From positions 2,222,693 to 2,244,556 of the forward strand of contig BFEA01000097.1 in the NCBI GenBank assembly GCA_003427395.1: a stretch of DNA of 21,864 nucleotides, read 5' to 3'. How positions within the stretch are numbered: the first letter of the stretch is position 1; each line of letters begins with the position of its first letter. The translations under genes and the position numbers were made by a program. A model generated the notes under the pieces. The model was not told the DNA's origin, did not search any database, and saw nothing but the letters and a program-made list of their open reading frames with translations. Shown in pieces: positions 8,159 through 18,348 of the stretch. The stretch is from Chara braunii (lineage: Eukaryota > Streptophyta > Charophyceae > Charales > Characeae).

Positions 8159-8751
8159 ATAGTTATGTGACAATATATGCAAGGAATATGAGTGAGGGCG
8201 ATAGACAGAAATCCAAGTTGCAAAATCATGGAGTAGCTCTGATAGTCATGAACCAAGCAGAGAGTGCAATGCACCAAGATACCGTCCAAATAAGAGCAAT
8301 ACAATGAACTCGAATGTCAATGTCGCCACTCTCTGGTCACACCAGCACTGTATCCAATGTTGCACTTACTGTCTGGCACCCAGCGCCCGGCCTATCCTAC
8401 TCAGCCTATCTAGCCTATCTACGTTCTTGCAACTGGATCACTCTGAAACACCCAGTGGCGTCATCAACATGGTGTATCCAATGCGTGTGCCCAGAGCACA
8501 ACCACCCAGCCCTGGGCTCAACTGTACAGCGCAGCCCTTGTTGTTGGAAAGAGCCTGGAGGCTCACATTTCTCTGTAACCAACTGGCGTGCTGCAACTGT
8601 CTTTGTACCCACATATGGAAAATGTTGAGAGTAGGCCTTTTGAGGTTATTCAGGCCCGCCTTCACTTAGGGCAGGCACAATGTTTGCTGGGGCCCACAGC
8701 CGAGAACAATTGCATGTCTGTTGGGGCCCCATGAGGGCTCAGTCCTCGCAT
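8159..8751. other. Stretch between the dispersed repeat and the hairpin
   Basis: Overlapping 104- and 121-codon plus-strand frames lie at 8304-8669. One begins with a phrase vaguely like the start of a WD40 repeat (SGHTSTVSNVAL), but no repeating blades follow. I see no supported gene. If the hairpins bound one element, this is its 3' non-coding part. Confidence 0.4.
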
Positions 8752-8925
8752 AAACTCCAACGAAACAGTTTGTCACAGCCCCTCATTTGTTGTCCTCTTC
8801 TCCCTCTCTGCCTACGGTTCTGTTTGACTATATGTAGTCAAACAGAGCTGCCCGGTAAACCGTAGGCAGAGAGGTAGAAGAGGACAACAAATGAGGGGCT
8901 GTGGCAAACTGTTTCGTCGGAGTTT
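8752..8925. repeat. Long hairpin (inverted repeat), right copy of the terminal sequence
   Basis: The left arm (8752-8830) and right arm (8835-8925) are complementary almost end to end around a TATG loop. The inner stem is TGACTA/TAGTCA. The right arm has about 12 extra bases (around GCTGCCCGGTAAA) that are missing from the left arm. The outer arms read AAACTCC(A/G)ACGAAACAGTTTG and CAGCCCCTCATTTGTTGTCC. The arm sequence also occurs at 4205-4246, upstream of the RT remains. A hairpin of this size suggests two inverted copies of an element end or a foldback element. Confidence 0.9.
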
Positions 8926-10412
8926 CACCGACTCATCTGGAGGCTATATCAACCAGTGCTGCCCAGTAAATCGCAAGGGGGCGCCGACCCCCAACAGTCA
9001 CCACACCAGGCTGGTTACCAGGCTGAGTATTGGCGGCACCGTAACCTCGGATCCCTCCTGAGTCCTCACCGATTCAGACCGGCATCTTTGGAGTAGAGAA
9101 CCAAGCATTGTTACGACTGCACCCATGACACAGTGTACAAAAGTGGAACCATACCGGTTGTGATATCCACTCCATCGCGCATGGCTGCAGTGTCCTTACC
9201 TTGCTCACAACTGACAATCTAAAACACACACAATGTAGCCTGATAGCCTAATGGATAGTGTCTCCCTCCTGTGTTTAGTCCTCTGGCTCATTGATGAGAG
9301 CCAGGCAAAGCTAAGAGAAGTTGCCTTCCTGGGGATGTTATGGTCTTACATTCGAGTTTTGCCAGTGTTGAGTTCTGTGTTGCACTTTGGAACTCTCCAG
9401 GCCTGTAATGTGATTGATGATGCTTGTCTTCACTCTTGAAAGTCGAACTTATCACGTACGTGATCTGCGCCTATGATAACTGCCTTTCATCATGATTTTG
9501 CCTATGGCGATCATGAGGACGCACTCACTCGAGGACTTTGCCTGGTACGCTCTGGGCGTGATTGCAGTCAGATTCATCTAGGTCGGAGGATGGTCTGCAG
9601 GATTCATAGCAACACCACGAGCAACGGGTCGTCTTCCCAACCATCTACTTTGCCCTGCTTTTGAGTATGCTCTGAGAGCTCATTAGTGGGGCCCAGCATC
9701 TAGTGAGTAGGGCTATTTGCAACCCTGTTCGATTATGTCTCCAGATGAGGTTGGCAGACATTCATGAAGGAGGGGGTCACAATGATTTGGGGGACTCAGG
9801 GATGATTGGGGGTGCAAAATTGGATGAGGATGTAGGTTGGAGGTGCTGACTGGACTTTTATCGACTGGGTTGCTAGAATGAGATGACGTTAACCCGCTAT
9901 TACTTCTGGTTATGTGCCAGGCTGGGTTATGGGTGCTGGCCATGGCCCAACCACTCGTTTAACCGACAGATCATTCGAATCTTGAAAACGTGATGGTGGT
10001 GTGCTTATCTGCTTGCCTACTGGGTGAATGGTACACAGTAGTACACACCTATTACTTATGTTCAACAGGTGAACAGTTTAAATCCTGGCGGATATAATGA
10101 CATTTGGTGTTACCCTTCTCGTCACGAAACAGGAAAACAAAGCTAGGTAGAGGAAAATAGAAATGGCTTTCCAAGCCAGTCTGATCCATAGCATGTTTCC
10201 GTAGTATGGCCAGGCCCTGGGATGAATGGTAGGAAATACACTCTCAGGAATGTTGCTGAGACGTCGTAAAGGGAGACTGCAATTTCGGCAGCGATTGTGA
10301 ACTCTTTTAACCAAGGAAGAGTGAGCTGAGTTTTCGTTGAGATGAGTCGAGAGCGCTGTGGATTGTGATGTATGTAACCATGGTGTGGTGGAGCTGAGTG
10401 AACCTGATGGTG
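8926..10412. other. Gene-poor stretch
   Basis: No frame with a recognisable product. A minus-strand frame of 148 codons (10078-10524) is Ser-rich, then ends in a hydrophobic Leu/Ile/Phe segment. It could be a protein with a C-terminal membrane anchor or chance, and I see nothing to support expression. TAGCCTAATGG near 9244 looks like a tRNA-Arg A box, but no tRNA fold or suitably spaced B box follows. Confidence 0.45.
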
Positions 10413-10570
10413 ATTGAGTTTGAAAATTCAAAAGAGAACTCTGGCGCCGCCAAAAGGGAAGGTTGGATTTGGAGGGACGCGACTGCAAGTGTGGGTTGGA
10501 TTCCGAGGGGCTTCGCTGAAACACGATGCCATTGAGTTAAAAACTTCAAAAAAGAAACTCTGGCACTGGA
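10413..10570 (+). repeat. 118-bp spaced direct repeat
   Basis: ATTGAGTTTGAAAATTCAAA followed by AGAACTCTGGC (from 10413) recurs as ATTGAGTTAAAAACTTCAAA followed by AGAAACTCTGGC (from 10531). The intervening DNA includes GGTTGGATTTGGAGGG and GGTTGGATTCCGAGGGG, so a shorter repeat sits inside the unit. Confidence 0.75.
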
Positions 10571-11639
10571 ATGACTGAAGGTCATAGTGGGAAAATTCAG
10601 AGTATAAGGGTTTTACCAGTGCCTGGAAATTACTTCACCAAAAACAGTGCAAGCCATCTGAAGTGGTACCCCTTAAAAGTGCTACCGTTGGAGAAGGGTC
10701 AAACCCCTGCCCCGTTACGAGAACAACGAGGAGGAACATACAGGACAGTGTCAAGGTGAGGATGCCCTTACTTTGCCAGTTAACCCCACAAAAGAGGTTC
10801 ATTAAAGTACTGAAGATATCCAATGAGAAACGTCAGGTTTGTGGAATGGTGAGCAGTGTGACATGCAGTGTTATGCTTGCCTGGCTTTGCGAGGTCCCAC
10901 CCTTGGGACGAATTTCGGAGTAGGGAGTAGGGATCCGTAACGGCACTATCGATATTGCAGATCCGGACGGGGACTTGCACATGAGAAGGAAGAGGCTTGC
11001 AGTTCTTTGGCAGTGAGCCCATGTTCGCCAAGTTTAGCGCAAATGAAGAGTGGGGTTCTGTTCAGCTCACAGCACGTTTCGAGTCTTTGGGCCCGTTTCA
11101 CTTTTGCAATTCCTGACTCCGAAGATTCAGAGGAAGTCCTGAGGGGCATCTGTCAATAAGGTCAGTCCCTGCTAATCTTCTCTGCATTGTCCAGTTCTTA
11201 ATAGCTGTCCTGAATGATCAGGCATTTCTTAACCTGTGCCCGTCATTATGGGTGTAAATAAACAGCCAATCAGGTATCGTTTCCCTTTTCCTTTTTGTTA
11301 TGAAAAGCATCCAGTTTCGTTATAATAGCTGGAAAGTGGGTCCGGTGTCCCTGACAATGATGAGCACGTGTCCTTCCGTATTGGTTGAAGGACCCTGAGA
11401 CCGGCATAGACTACTTCCTTCAAGGAAGGATTTACCACTGCTCTACCCCTGCATGTCTATCTATCTTTCTTGCCCTCCCGGCTGTCTGAAATTCCTTCTA
11501 CCTTCTTCACCCGAATATAACAACGGCCGGTCATTATAGCTGTATCTGGATGGAAATTGCACCAAATATGACTATAATGAATGGGCATTCTATTCGGGTG
11601 AAGACGGTAGTTCTAGAGCTACTTTCCTGTCACCACATA

Positions 11640-11640
<1 letters not shown>
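10571..11640. other. Gene-poor stretch
   Basis: Only short frames and no recognised domain. A GGGTCAAACCCC motif near 10697 resembles a tRNA T-arm, but it has no A box at the correct distance on either strand. Confidence 0.45.

Positions 11641-11729
<89 letters not shown>
11641..11729. repeat. (CT)n microsatellite
   Basis: An uninterrupted CT run of nearly 90 bases (starting TTCTCT). The open frame across it, encoding alternating Ser and Leu, is an artefact of the repeat. Confidence 0.98.
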
Positions 11730-11732
<3 letters not shown>

Positions 11733-12139
11733 CTTTTGGCAAGTCTCTGTCAGTCAACCACACTGTGTAATGCCAGCAGAACCGTAAGTGCTAGAACAAG
11801 AGCAATTACCTGATACAGAACTTCCACGCCCTTTGCTTTTATCTTGCAGTATAGTACGCTCCTCTTCTCCTCATCATCTAATGAACTTTTGCCAGCCAAA
11901 ATCTTTTGTACCCTAGTTACGAGCTTTTGAGATTCAGGTCCAAAGTTGGCAGATTCCTGGTGGTATTCCCTGTACCTGTGTCATCTGAGCTATTGTCCTC
12001 CGATCTGTTCCACGTATGCATTTAGGAATAGAGGAAGTTCTAGCAGACTATATTCACCATGAAGTAACATGAGCTAGATATTTAGTCTGCGCTTTTCTCT
12101 TGCATTGCTTCCATCACTTTCTTTGTATGTTTCCGTTGC
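11730..12139. other. No feature recognised
   Basis: Single-copy-looking DNA with frequent stops in all frames. I see no gene, RNA or repeat. Confidence 0.5.
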
Positions 12140-12439
12140 ACAGCTAGTTAATCTTGCCACGAGACTGAACCATAGTTGCCGTGCACCTCGGTGCGCGGAT
12201 TTGCGCACGCGTTGTGCACCGCACCACCGGAAAAATTAAGGTTCAGAAAAAAAAGTTAGGGGTTTCGTAATTTCTTAGGCCCCCTCCCCCGGCAAAATGT
12301 TCAACTCGCCGCACGAGTTCGGAAACCGGCCGCACCCCGGGCCCAATTTTTTTTTTTTTGGGCAAGGGCTGCCAAATTTCGAATTCCACAGGCCCCTCCA
12401 TTATACAGCTAGGTAGTCAGTCTTGCCATGAGACTGAAC
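12140..12439. mobile_element. GC-rich insertion-like segment between imperfect direct repeats
   Basis: ACAGCTAGTTAATCTTGCCA..GAGACTGAAC (12140-12170) recurs as ACAGCTAGGTAGTCAGTCTTGCCA..GAGACTGAAC (12405-12439). Between them lie 234 bases that differ from their surroundings in composition: GC- and CpG-rich, with a nested stem (GTGCAC 12181, GTGCGC 12191, GCGCAC 12203, GTGCAC 12214) and A and T runs. The flanks look like a diverged target-site duplication or the ends of a local duplication. I see no protein. Confidence 0.5.
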
Positions 12440-12971
12440 TGTTCCTCAAGCCTTTTGAAGTATCATTCTTTTTATTTTTAAAATCATATATGAAACTCTT
12501 TCGAGTCTCACACACGACCTGAGAACTCGTCAATTTTATTTTTAAAGTCGACAGCATCTCGAACAGCTGGAAAGGCTTACTGAAAGAGGATTTCTCGTGG
12601 AAACCAGGGGTGTGGGGAGTGCGGACCCAGGACCCGATATCAGAAAGCGCTGACCACTTTTCCCCCAGATCCCCTGGCTCAGACTTGTTAGGAGTCTTCA
12701 CCTCCTTCCCGATAGATCGTACCAACCCCAAGGCACACTCTATTCACAACATTGATCCACAAGAATCAGCTCTGAAGAGTCTGAACTCTTTCACGCTAAG
12801 GAAAATAAGAATCTTAGGCATCTGGCCGTAGAACTATTTTCCAAATAGACACAGCAATCCATGAGCTAGAATTCGACCCAGAGGGGGAAGAGTCATGGTC
12901 CTCATGTAACAACAGATTCTACAAGATCCCCACTCACATAACACGGACTAGGCCTGTGTCCTGGAGGAACA

Positions 12972-12972
<1 letters not shown>
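12440..12972. other. No gene recognised
   Basis: Frames of at most 104 codons without a known domain. One minus-strand frame (12417-12731) is Ser/Lys-rich, and its end overlaps the direct-repeat flank, which argues against a real gene. Confidence 0.45.

Positions 12973-13058
<86 letters not shown>
12973..13058. repeat. Compound (TG)n(AG)n microsatellite
   Basis: About 40 bases of pure TG pass directly into about 46 bases of pure AG. This is a compound microsatellite, and the open frame across it is an artefact. Confidence 0.98.
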
Positions 13059-13061
<3 letters not shown>

Positions 13062-13333
13062 TCTTTTTTCTATGCATGCACTGGCCTGTTGATTGTTGAT
13101 GGGGACTCTTCACACAGAATCCGCACCAGAAAAGCAGCCCTGTATCCAAAACTTGATGGAACATGATCTATGTTAGGGTGAGAAAACTTGAAAAATGGAA
13201 CAGAGGAAGTAATCTGTAAAATTAGTCGTTCGTGTAGTGTCAGTGGAGCAGCAGTTTTTCTGTGGCCAGTCTCAGGTGATGCACTGACCTTTTTTTTTTT
13301 TTTTTTTACCCCTGCTTTTCAATAGCCCCATTT

Positions 13334-13359
13334 AAACCCTAAACCCTAGCTAAATCCTT

Positions 13360-13394
<35 letters not shown>

Positions 13395-13541
13395 TCCTTT
13401 CAATCCCTTGAACTTTTCTACCTTTCAAAGCATTGGAATCTGAATGTTCTTTTAGATAGACCCACTTGCACCCTAAACCCTAGAAAAATCTTTTTTGACA
13501 TTTTTTACCTATCAAAGCATTGGAATCTCAATGTCGAGCCC
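13334..13541 (-). repeat. 87-bp duplicated unit with telomere-like motifs in the LINE 3' end
   Basis: CAAAGCATTGGAATCT occurs at 13426 and 13513, an 87-base offset. Each unit is accompanied by a CCCTAAACCCTAG run (13337-13349 and 13471-13483) and by T-rich sequence, including a 29-T run at 13363-13391. On the LINE strand the motif reads CTAGGGTTTAGGG, which matches the plant-type telomere repeat TTTAGGG over two units. Confidence 0.75.
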
Positions 13542-15091
13542 TCCACTGATGCCAACCTTCCCTGAGCCAAGACCCTTTTCTGGAAATTCTCCATTAGAAC
13601 CTTGGCTTGTAGCGGGTTTTGCTGGGCCTGCTTATGGATTCTTTTCCATTGAGACCGGATGTCCGTTTCTACCAAGTTGTATAGTGTCTCCTTCGCTTCC
13701 CGCCTGTGCATTTGCTTGTTTCCGATGGCCTGTTGGCATCTGCGCTTCCATATTGTCCACAGCACCTATTGCCTTACAAGCTGGAATGTGCACCTTTGAT
13801 ACTGTTGCCAAATTGCTGGGAGGCCACTTCCTAGCAGTAGCGTCTCCTCTGCCTCGGGGAAAGGGGAGTCCGTTATTTTGCCCCAGAGCGTTCTGGCTAC
13901 GTCCCATAGGTACCCTGCTTCTTGGCAAAGTAGGAGGCAGTGACGCAGAGTTTCCAGTGCTCCTTCGCTGCATCATGTGCACTGTTGATTGGTAGGGTCG
14001 CGATGCTGTGGACTTTGGCGCTCAGCAAGCCACGAGTTAACCAGGACTGCCACATGGAAGATCAGCCACTGCAAACTCCTTACCCCGCTTAGGCGGATAT
14101 GATGAAGGGAATACCATGGTAATTCCGTCGCTTTTTCTTTTGGTATCTGCATTCTCTTCTCCCGTCTAAGTGCCAAGGGTTCGGCTAAAAGGGATGAGCG
14201 CTTCCTAAGTCTGTAGCCCAGCCTTGTTGTGTAATGGAGTTTGTTAGTCCTTCTCGTTGTGCCCAGTACGCCCCCCTTGAGATTCCAGGCCCACTCCACT
14301 GGGTCAATCTCCAGATTCTGAATGTCCGTTGCTGGCGCAAAAATCATGAACTCCTCCGTTTCTATCACCCTCACCTTCCTCAGCTGGTCCTTCTTTATGG
14401 TAATCGGGGTGCACATGTCCTTGTCCAAAAGGCTTGTATAGGCTCCTGGGACATGAATTGTGTACATCTGCGCATTCAGCCATTCGCCTCCCGGACCCGC
14501 TTGCCCCCCGATTCTAAAAGCCTCCCCTAAGTCCCAACGACGGATCCCTATTGGACCATGAGGCCCACTCGCCTAAGTCCCAACGACGTGGTCCCTGTAG
14601 TAGTCTGATCCATCCTTCTGGTATCGAGGATAAGATCTCGCTCAGGTTCTCTGCCAGCCTGTGGCTCCCTTTCAAATCCTCCCTTAGTTCACGCGCAGAC
14701 TTCCATTGTTGTCTGTCCTCCGACCAGAGGTGCGTGACCTGCCAATTGCCATGCTCCAGCCAGGTTCCCCACTTAGAGTCTTTTGCAGTAAGAGTGCAGG
14801 GTTTTCCTTGCTGGTCCTTAACCCATGGATTGCAAAAAAGGGGTTGCCTCAGGACTTCCTCCCTTGTGCTTGGTTCTTTGACTTTCGCCGGGAAGATTTC
14901 CGCCCAAAGTCTCAGCAGTTGCGCCCAATACGAGTCTCCCCTGGGACACCCTTCTTCTATTCCTCCCTCATTCCCACGCCTTCCCTTCCTTGCTGCTGAG
15001 TAGCCAGAAGGTCCCTTCCATGTTAGGAGTTTTGTACTTGGTTTGTTTACGAATATGTTCCATAGCGAGCGGTACCCACGGAAGTTGTGGA
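13505..15091 (-). pseudogene. LINE ORF2 C-terminal region with zf-RVT zinc site, disrupted
   Basis: Read on the minus strand from 15091, a continuous frame encodes VHHPQLPWVPLAMEH, then Trp-rich sequence such as WLEHGNWQVTHLWSED and WDLGE. This resembles the region downstream of the polymerase domain in non-LTR retrotransposons. A 46-bp duplication at 14527-14589 shifts the frame. The next frame continues to 13505 with a TGA at 13973-13975 and a TAG at 13766-13768. Around the TGA the protein shows Cys-x2-Cys-x9-His-x4-Cys, the zinc-binding pattern of the zf-RVT C-terminal domain. VLWTIWKRRCQQAIGN and a basic helix-rich tail follow, as in that family. The polymerase core and endonuclease are missing through 5' truncation. 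Two stops plus the duplication make it non-functional. Assignment to a LINE clade is not possible by eye. Confidence 0.82.
14527..14589 (-). repeat. 46-bp tandem duplication that breaks the LINE frame
   Basis: CCTAAGTCCCAACGACG occurs at about 14527 and again 46 bases later at about 14573. Since 46 is not divisible by three, the duplication shifts the frame of ORF2. Reading across a single copy joins the two coding parts without a stop, which shows the ancestral frame was continuous. Confidence 0.85.
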
Positions 15092-15108
15092 TGATGCACT
15101 GACCCTTT

Positions 15109-15355
15109 TTTGCCTATAAGACAAAAGTTACTGTAGTGAAGGGCCATTGACTACAAGACACAGTTACTCTAATGAAGGGGGCCTAATCTTCTTTTCCTAC
15201 TCTGACTACTATACAAAACATGAACGATTATTCTGAATAGCCATTGACTCTAAGACAAAAGTTACTGTAGTGAAGGGGCCCTAATCTTCACTTTCATCTC
15301 CTCTTTTCCTCTTTCTGACTATTACTGTACAAAACATGAAGGGTTATTCTTCACT
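15109..15355 (+). repeat. 97-bp tandem repeat, about two and a half copies
   Basis: GCCATTGACT starts at 15143 and 15240. Each is followed by AAGACA, AGTTACT, GAAGGGG, CCTAATCTTC, a TTTTCC..CTGACTA stretch and ACAAAACATGAA. A partial unit (GCCTATAAGACAAAAGTTAC) begins at 15109, right after the LINE target-site duplication, so the LINE may have inserted at the edge of this array. Confidence 0.85.
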
Positions 15356-17573
15356 TCCACCTTTTTCTCAATATTTTACCCTTTTATTTTTTTTCTGCGG
15401 GGTAAATGTCCTGCGTATTGTAACAGCTGGAAACCGGGTCCATCGTTCCTCGCAACATGGCACCCACTCGGCGCCCCTCAGAGGAGGATAGGACAGGGAT
15501 GCTATATAGCAGAACGGAAGTAATCGATATTGATGGACTGACCCCTGTTTCTCTGCACAGACTGAATGCTACCATAGGCTGATATCGTACAACTCAGATG
15601 TCCAAGATAAGAATGCAAGATAAGATAAGAAGAAAGCACTGCATGAATAATGTGAGGTCACTTTGATGACTCTGGATGCCACAAAATTTGAAAGCGAGGA
15701 ACGTTGAGCAAACCATAGATTATCTCTGAACTTACGGACGCCAAAGCTTGTAAATTGTAAGCCATTGCTCAAACTTTCAATTTGATCGATAGGTCCGATA
15801 CTCTGTTCCTGTTGCCGTAGACTGCAAACCGATCTTGAACCTTTGGGATTGGAGAGGATTCAAGCGTCTGTGGACTTTTGTGGAAACCATACTCGTATTT
15901 GAGGTTGAATGTACCAAAGTCTATCTAGGAGGTTATGAAGACTCTGTCATTTAGTTCATTGCAATATGTGGGACAGGAAGTAAGATTGTGTGAACCGTTG
16001 TGTGCCATAGGAGTTGTGAACCGTTTGACGGTTGGAATCACAGAAGCAATTCTTTTTTGAGACTTCTACTGATGTTCAGAAGAAGAAGAAGAATATTGTA
16101 TCATTACTACCGGAGTCGAGAAACTGCAGAAAAAAAGCGAAACCTACTCCCATTCGGCCATGATAAGAATTTAGTGCTACCGGTTTTGAGTGTCTACACT
16201 TGTGACATATTTTACCAATCCAATCTGGAAGACCCTTTTCCACGTGGTTTGTCCGGCAAGCACCATACACCGGTCATGCCGAGCTGTCAAGAAGAGGATG
16301 CAAACTTGTGGCAGTCATTGGACTTATGAAATGAAAGGTGAATGAGCTGACGTGTACCGCCTGGAGGTGGCCGCTAAGATGCTTAGGATATCACTGTGGT
16401 GATTGGAAACCAGTTGTGTGAATGGTCGTGTGCCACACAATGCTCGCCTGTTCGTACAGACTTTAGGGCTGTTGAGAGAAAGGATGCAGACTTCTGCGGA
16501 ATTGTTATGCCTATCGAGCGAGCGTAACGGGGCCAAAGTGTATTGTATTTTTCCAGATGACCTTTTATGTCATTGCCTTGTGTGTGCCAACCCTTGTCTG
16601 CCACATAATTCTCATCCCTCGGCATGAACTGAAGGGCACTAGGCTACAGGTGATGGAAGTAAAAAGGCATTGTGCACTAGAAAAATAACAGTTTATTGTT
16701 TCAGGAAGGTAGCAAGTGTTAGATCCCCAGTCTCTGCACTTAGTTGTCTGCCGCTGTAAGTGCGTGCTTCGGAGCACGCTCCACTGTATGGCTCTTCCAG
16801 TTTCAGTGGGAGTCACTCCTTTCCCTCCCAGCTCTGCCTGCTACTGACACCAAGTAGTCACTCTTCTGTATGATGTGAAGATCTCTGTAGTTCCATGTTT
16901 GCCAGCTTTTGTCTCCAGATTTCTGATCAACCAGCAGTTTCAGTCTGCATTGATTGCCGAAATCTGGCCGCCTTCTTGCCAGAAACCGAAAATGCCTGCT
17001 GCACAGTTACACAGCCAATGTTGTGGTAAACCCTCTCAATTTCAGCTTCCAGAGAGTAGTTGTTCTTGGATGCACGTGCAGAATCTGATAAGGATTGAAA
17101 TGTGGTTCTGATTTCTGGAAGCATTAGCAGCATCAAAGAAGAGGCAACGGGTTATCAAAACGCAGCTGAGCAAGTTCCTTACAGAAAAGGAAAGAAAAGA
17201 GAACTAACGTTATCCTTCGAGAATGTTGTTGATGTCGGGAGTTGCATCTTACAGTCGATCGACAGCCTCTGACATGCGGAGGGGACTCGGGGATGACAAA
17301 GAAACAGAACCAGCAAAAAATCAATGCATGTAATCGTTGAGCTTGAGCGACAGCACGTTTTTTGGTTATTAAATGGTGATTAGCCACCATGTTCGCTGAC
17401 AGCGAACCCTGACGAAGTCTATACTTTTCCAACTGTAGAGTTTCCCGACTGACTGTTTGAGACACACAGCAGCCATCTGACTTCAGTCCTTCTGCGCTGC
17501 CCAATGAACTGCTCTTGGGAAAGGCCTAAGGCCAGGGCCCACTTGTCTGTACATACTAGATAGTAGATATATG
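15356..17573. other. Gene-poor stretch with one weak exon-like frame
   Basis: No recognised domain in any frame. The most protein-like segment is on the minus strand at about 17120-16927 (EIRTTFQSLSDSARASKNNYSL..., 69 codons). It is preceded by a pyrimidine-rich stretch ending in TTCCAG that could be a 3' splice site, but no gene model can be built. A (GAA)n-like run lies near 16079-16092. Confidence 0.4.
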
Positions 17574-17880
17574 TTACTTTCCCTTTGTTGTTCTTTGTTC
17601 GTCTACTCTCCATCTCTATTCCCTGTGTTTATCCCCTCCCCCTTTACTCTGCCTCTGTCTCACAGCGTACAAGTGGGTCGTTATGGTGCATGGGATGCGG
17701 GCAGCCAGTCCTCAACTTCATCAAAGTGGCGAGCCTTGTACGTGAGAGGCACGTCGAAGGGGGAGTTAAAAAGGAGAATGAGAAAAATAAATGGTTTCAG
17801 TGTGCCCTTCAGAATTGTCTTGTTTTTTTCTTGTTTTTTTAATTTACCGTTTGTTTCGCAACGTGCGCTCTTTTAGTTCA
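17574..17880 (+). repeat. Dispersed repeat, copy 2 (solo)
   Basis: This segment matches 7858-8158 from TTACTTTCCCTTT to GTGCGCTCTTTTAGTT. Unlike that copy it has no protease or RING frame upstream. It is therefore a solo or 5'-truncated copy of the same family. Both copies keep a partly open frame (GRYG...ASLVRERH.EGGVK), which may be chance or a short conserved coding end. Confidence 0.85.
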
Positions 17881-18348
17881 TTTCGTATTCTGTTAATCTG
17901 GTCTAGCATTTTTGTCTTCCGTAGCTCATCAAAGAGTCTCCACGTAACTAGCGTTGGGGACTCGATACACTGCTTGATGATGGTGATGAGGGGTTGTGAT
18001 AGACCACTGAGAACAAGGGGTGGTTCTGCTTTTACGCACCACAATCTGTTTGCGCTCACACTTTTTGCATTGGTCCGTTGATTGAATTTCTCTCTGTACA
18101 CACGGATTGGCCTGGATTTTTCTGCAGGTAGTGCTGGTCTGGGTCACTGCTGTGTCCAACCAGCATCTTTATCTATTAGCCCTCCGCGCTGCTGCCAAGG
18201 TCGAAAACTGTTTCGATGTTCAGTTGGGGCCGAGCCACCGCAATTGAGATTTTTTAATCATTTTCATTTTTTCCTGTGTTGGTTGCATTTTTTGTCCAGG
18301 AGCGTTGCTATCATCCCGAGATGTTAGATTGTGTGGTTTCCACGTTAG
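17881..18348. other. No gene recognised
   Basis: A minus-strand frame (17844-18101) ends in a Lys/Arg/Glu/Leu-rich helical stretch but partly overlaps the end of the dispersed repeat, so I do not call it. Nothing else is visible. Confidence 0.4.

Larger units (their letters stand above)
13277..15104 (-). mobile_element. 5'-truncated LINE with target-site duplication and poly-A tail
   Basis: TGATGCACTGACC is present at 13277-13289 and identically at 15092-15104. Between them, on the minus strand, lies a retrotransposon remnant that starts abruptly inside a coding sequence at 15091 and ends in an 18-A tail (13290-13307 as T). Duplicated target, A tail and 5' truncation together are the signature of target-primed reverse transcription. 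The perfect duplication suggests the insertion is not very old, although the coding frame already has lesions. The 3' non-coding part holds a duplicated 87-bp unit and two plant-telomere-like motifs. Confidence 0.93.

Noticed and set aside
8314-8628. Possible WD40 repeat start (SGHTSTVSNVAL)
   Set aside because: No Trp-Asp ending and no further blades follow; a short chance match.
9241-9361. tRNA-Arg-like A box (TAGCCTAATGGATAG) followed far downstream by ATTCGAG
   Set aside because: The possible B box is about 100 bases away, far too distant for a tRNA or ordinary tRNA-derived SINE head, and no cloverleaf can be drawn.
10078-10524. 148-codon minus-strand frame, Ser-rich with hydrophobic C-terminus
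   Set aside because: No homology recognised and no supporting splice or regulatory context. Part of it overlaps a local direct repeat.
10690-10715. GGGTCAAACCCC resembling a tRNA T-arm
   Set aside because: No A box or acceptor stem at a suitable distance on either strand.
11550-11813. Open frame of 87 codons with alternating Ser-Leu
   Set aside because: It exists only because a CT microsatellite is open in every frame.
16927-17136. Exon-like minus-strand segment with a TTCCAG acceptor-like site
   Set aside because: No donor, partner exon or known domain could be found, so it is mentioned only as a weak possibility in the gap entry.
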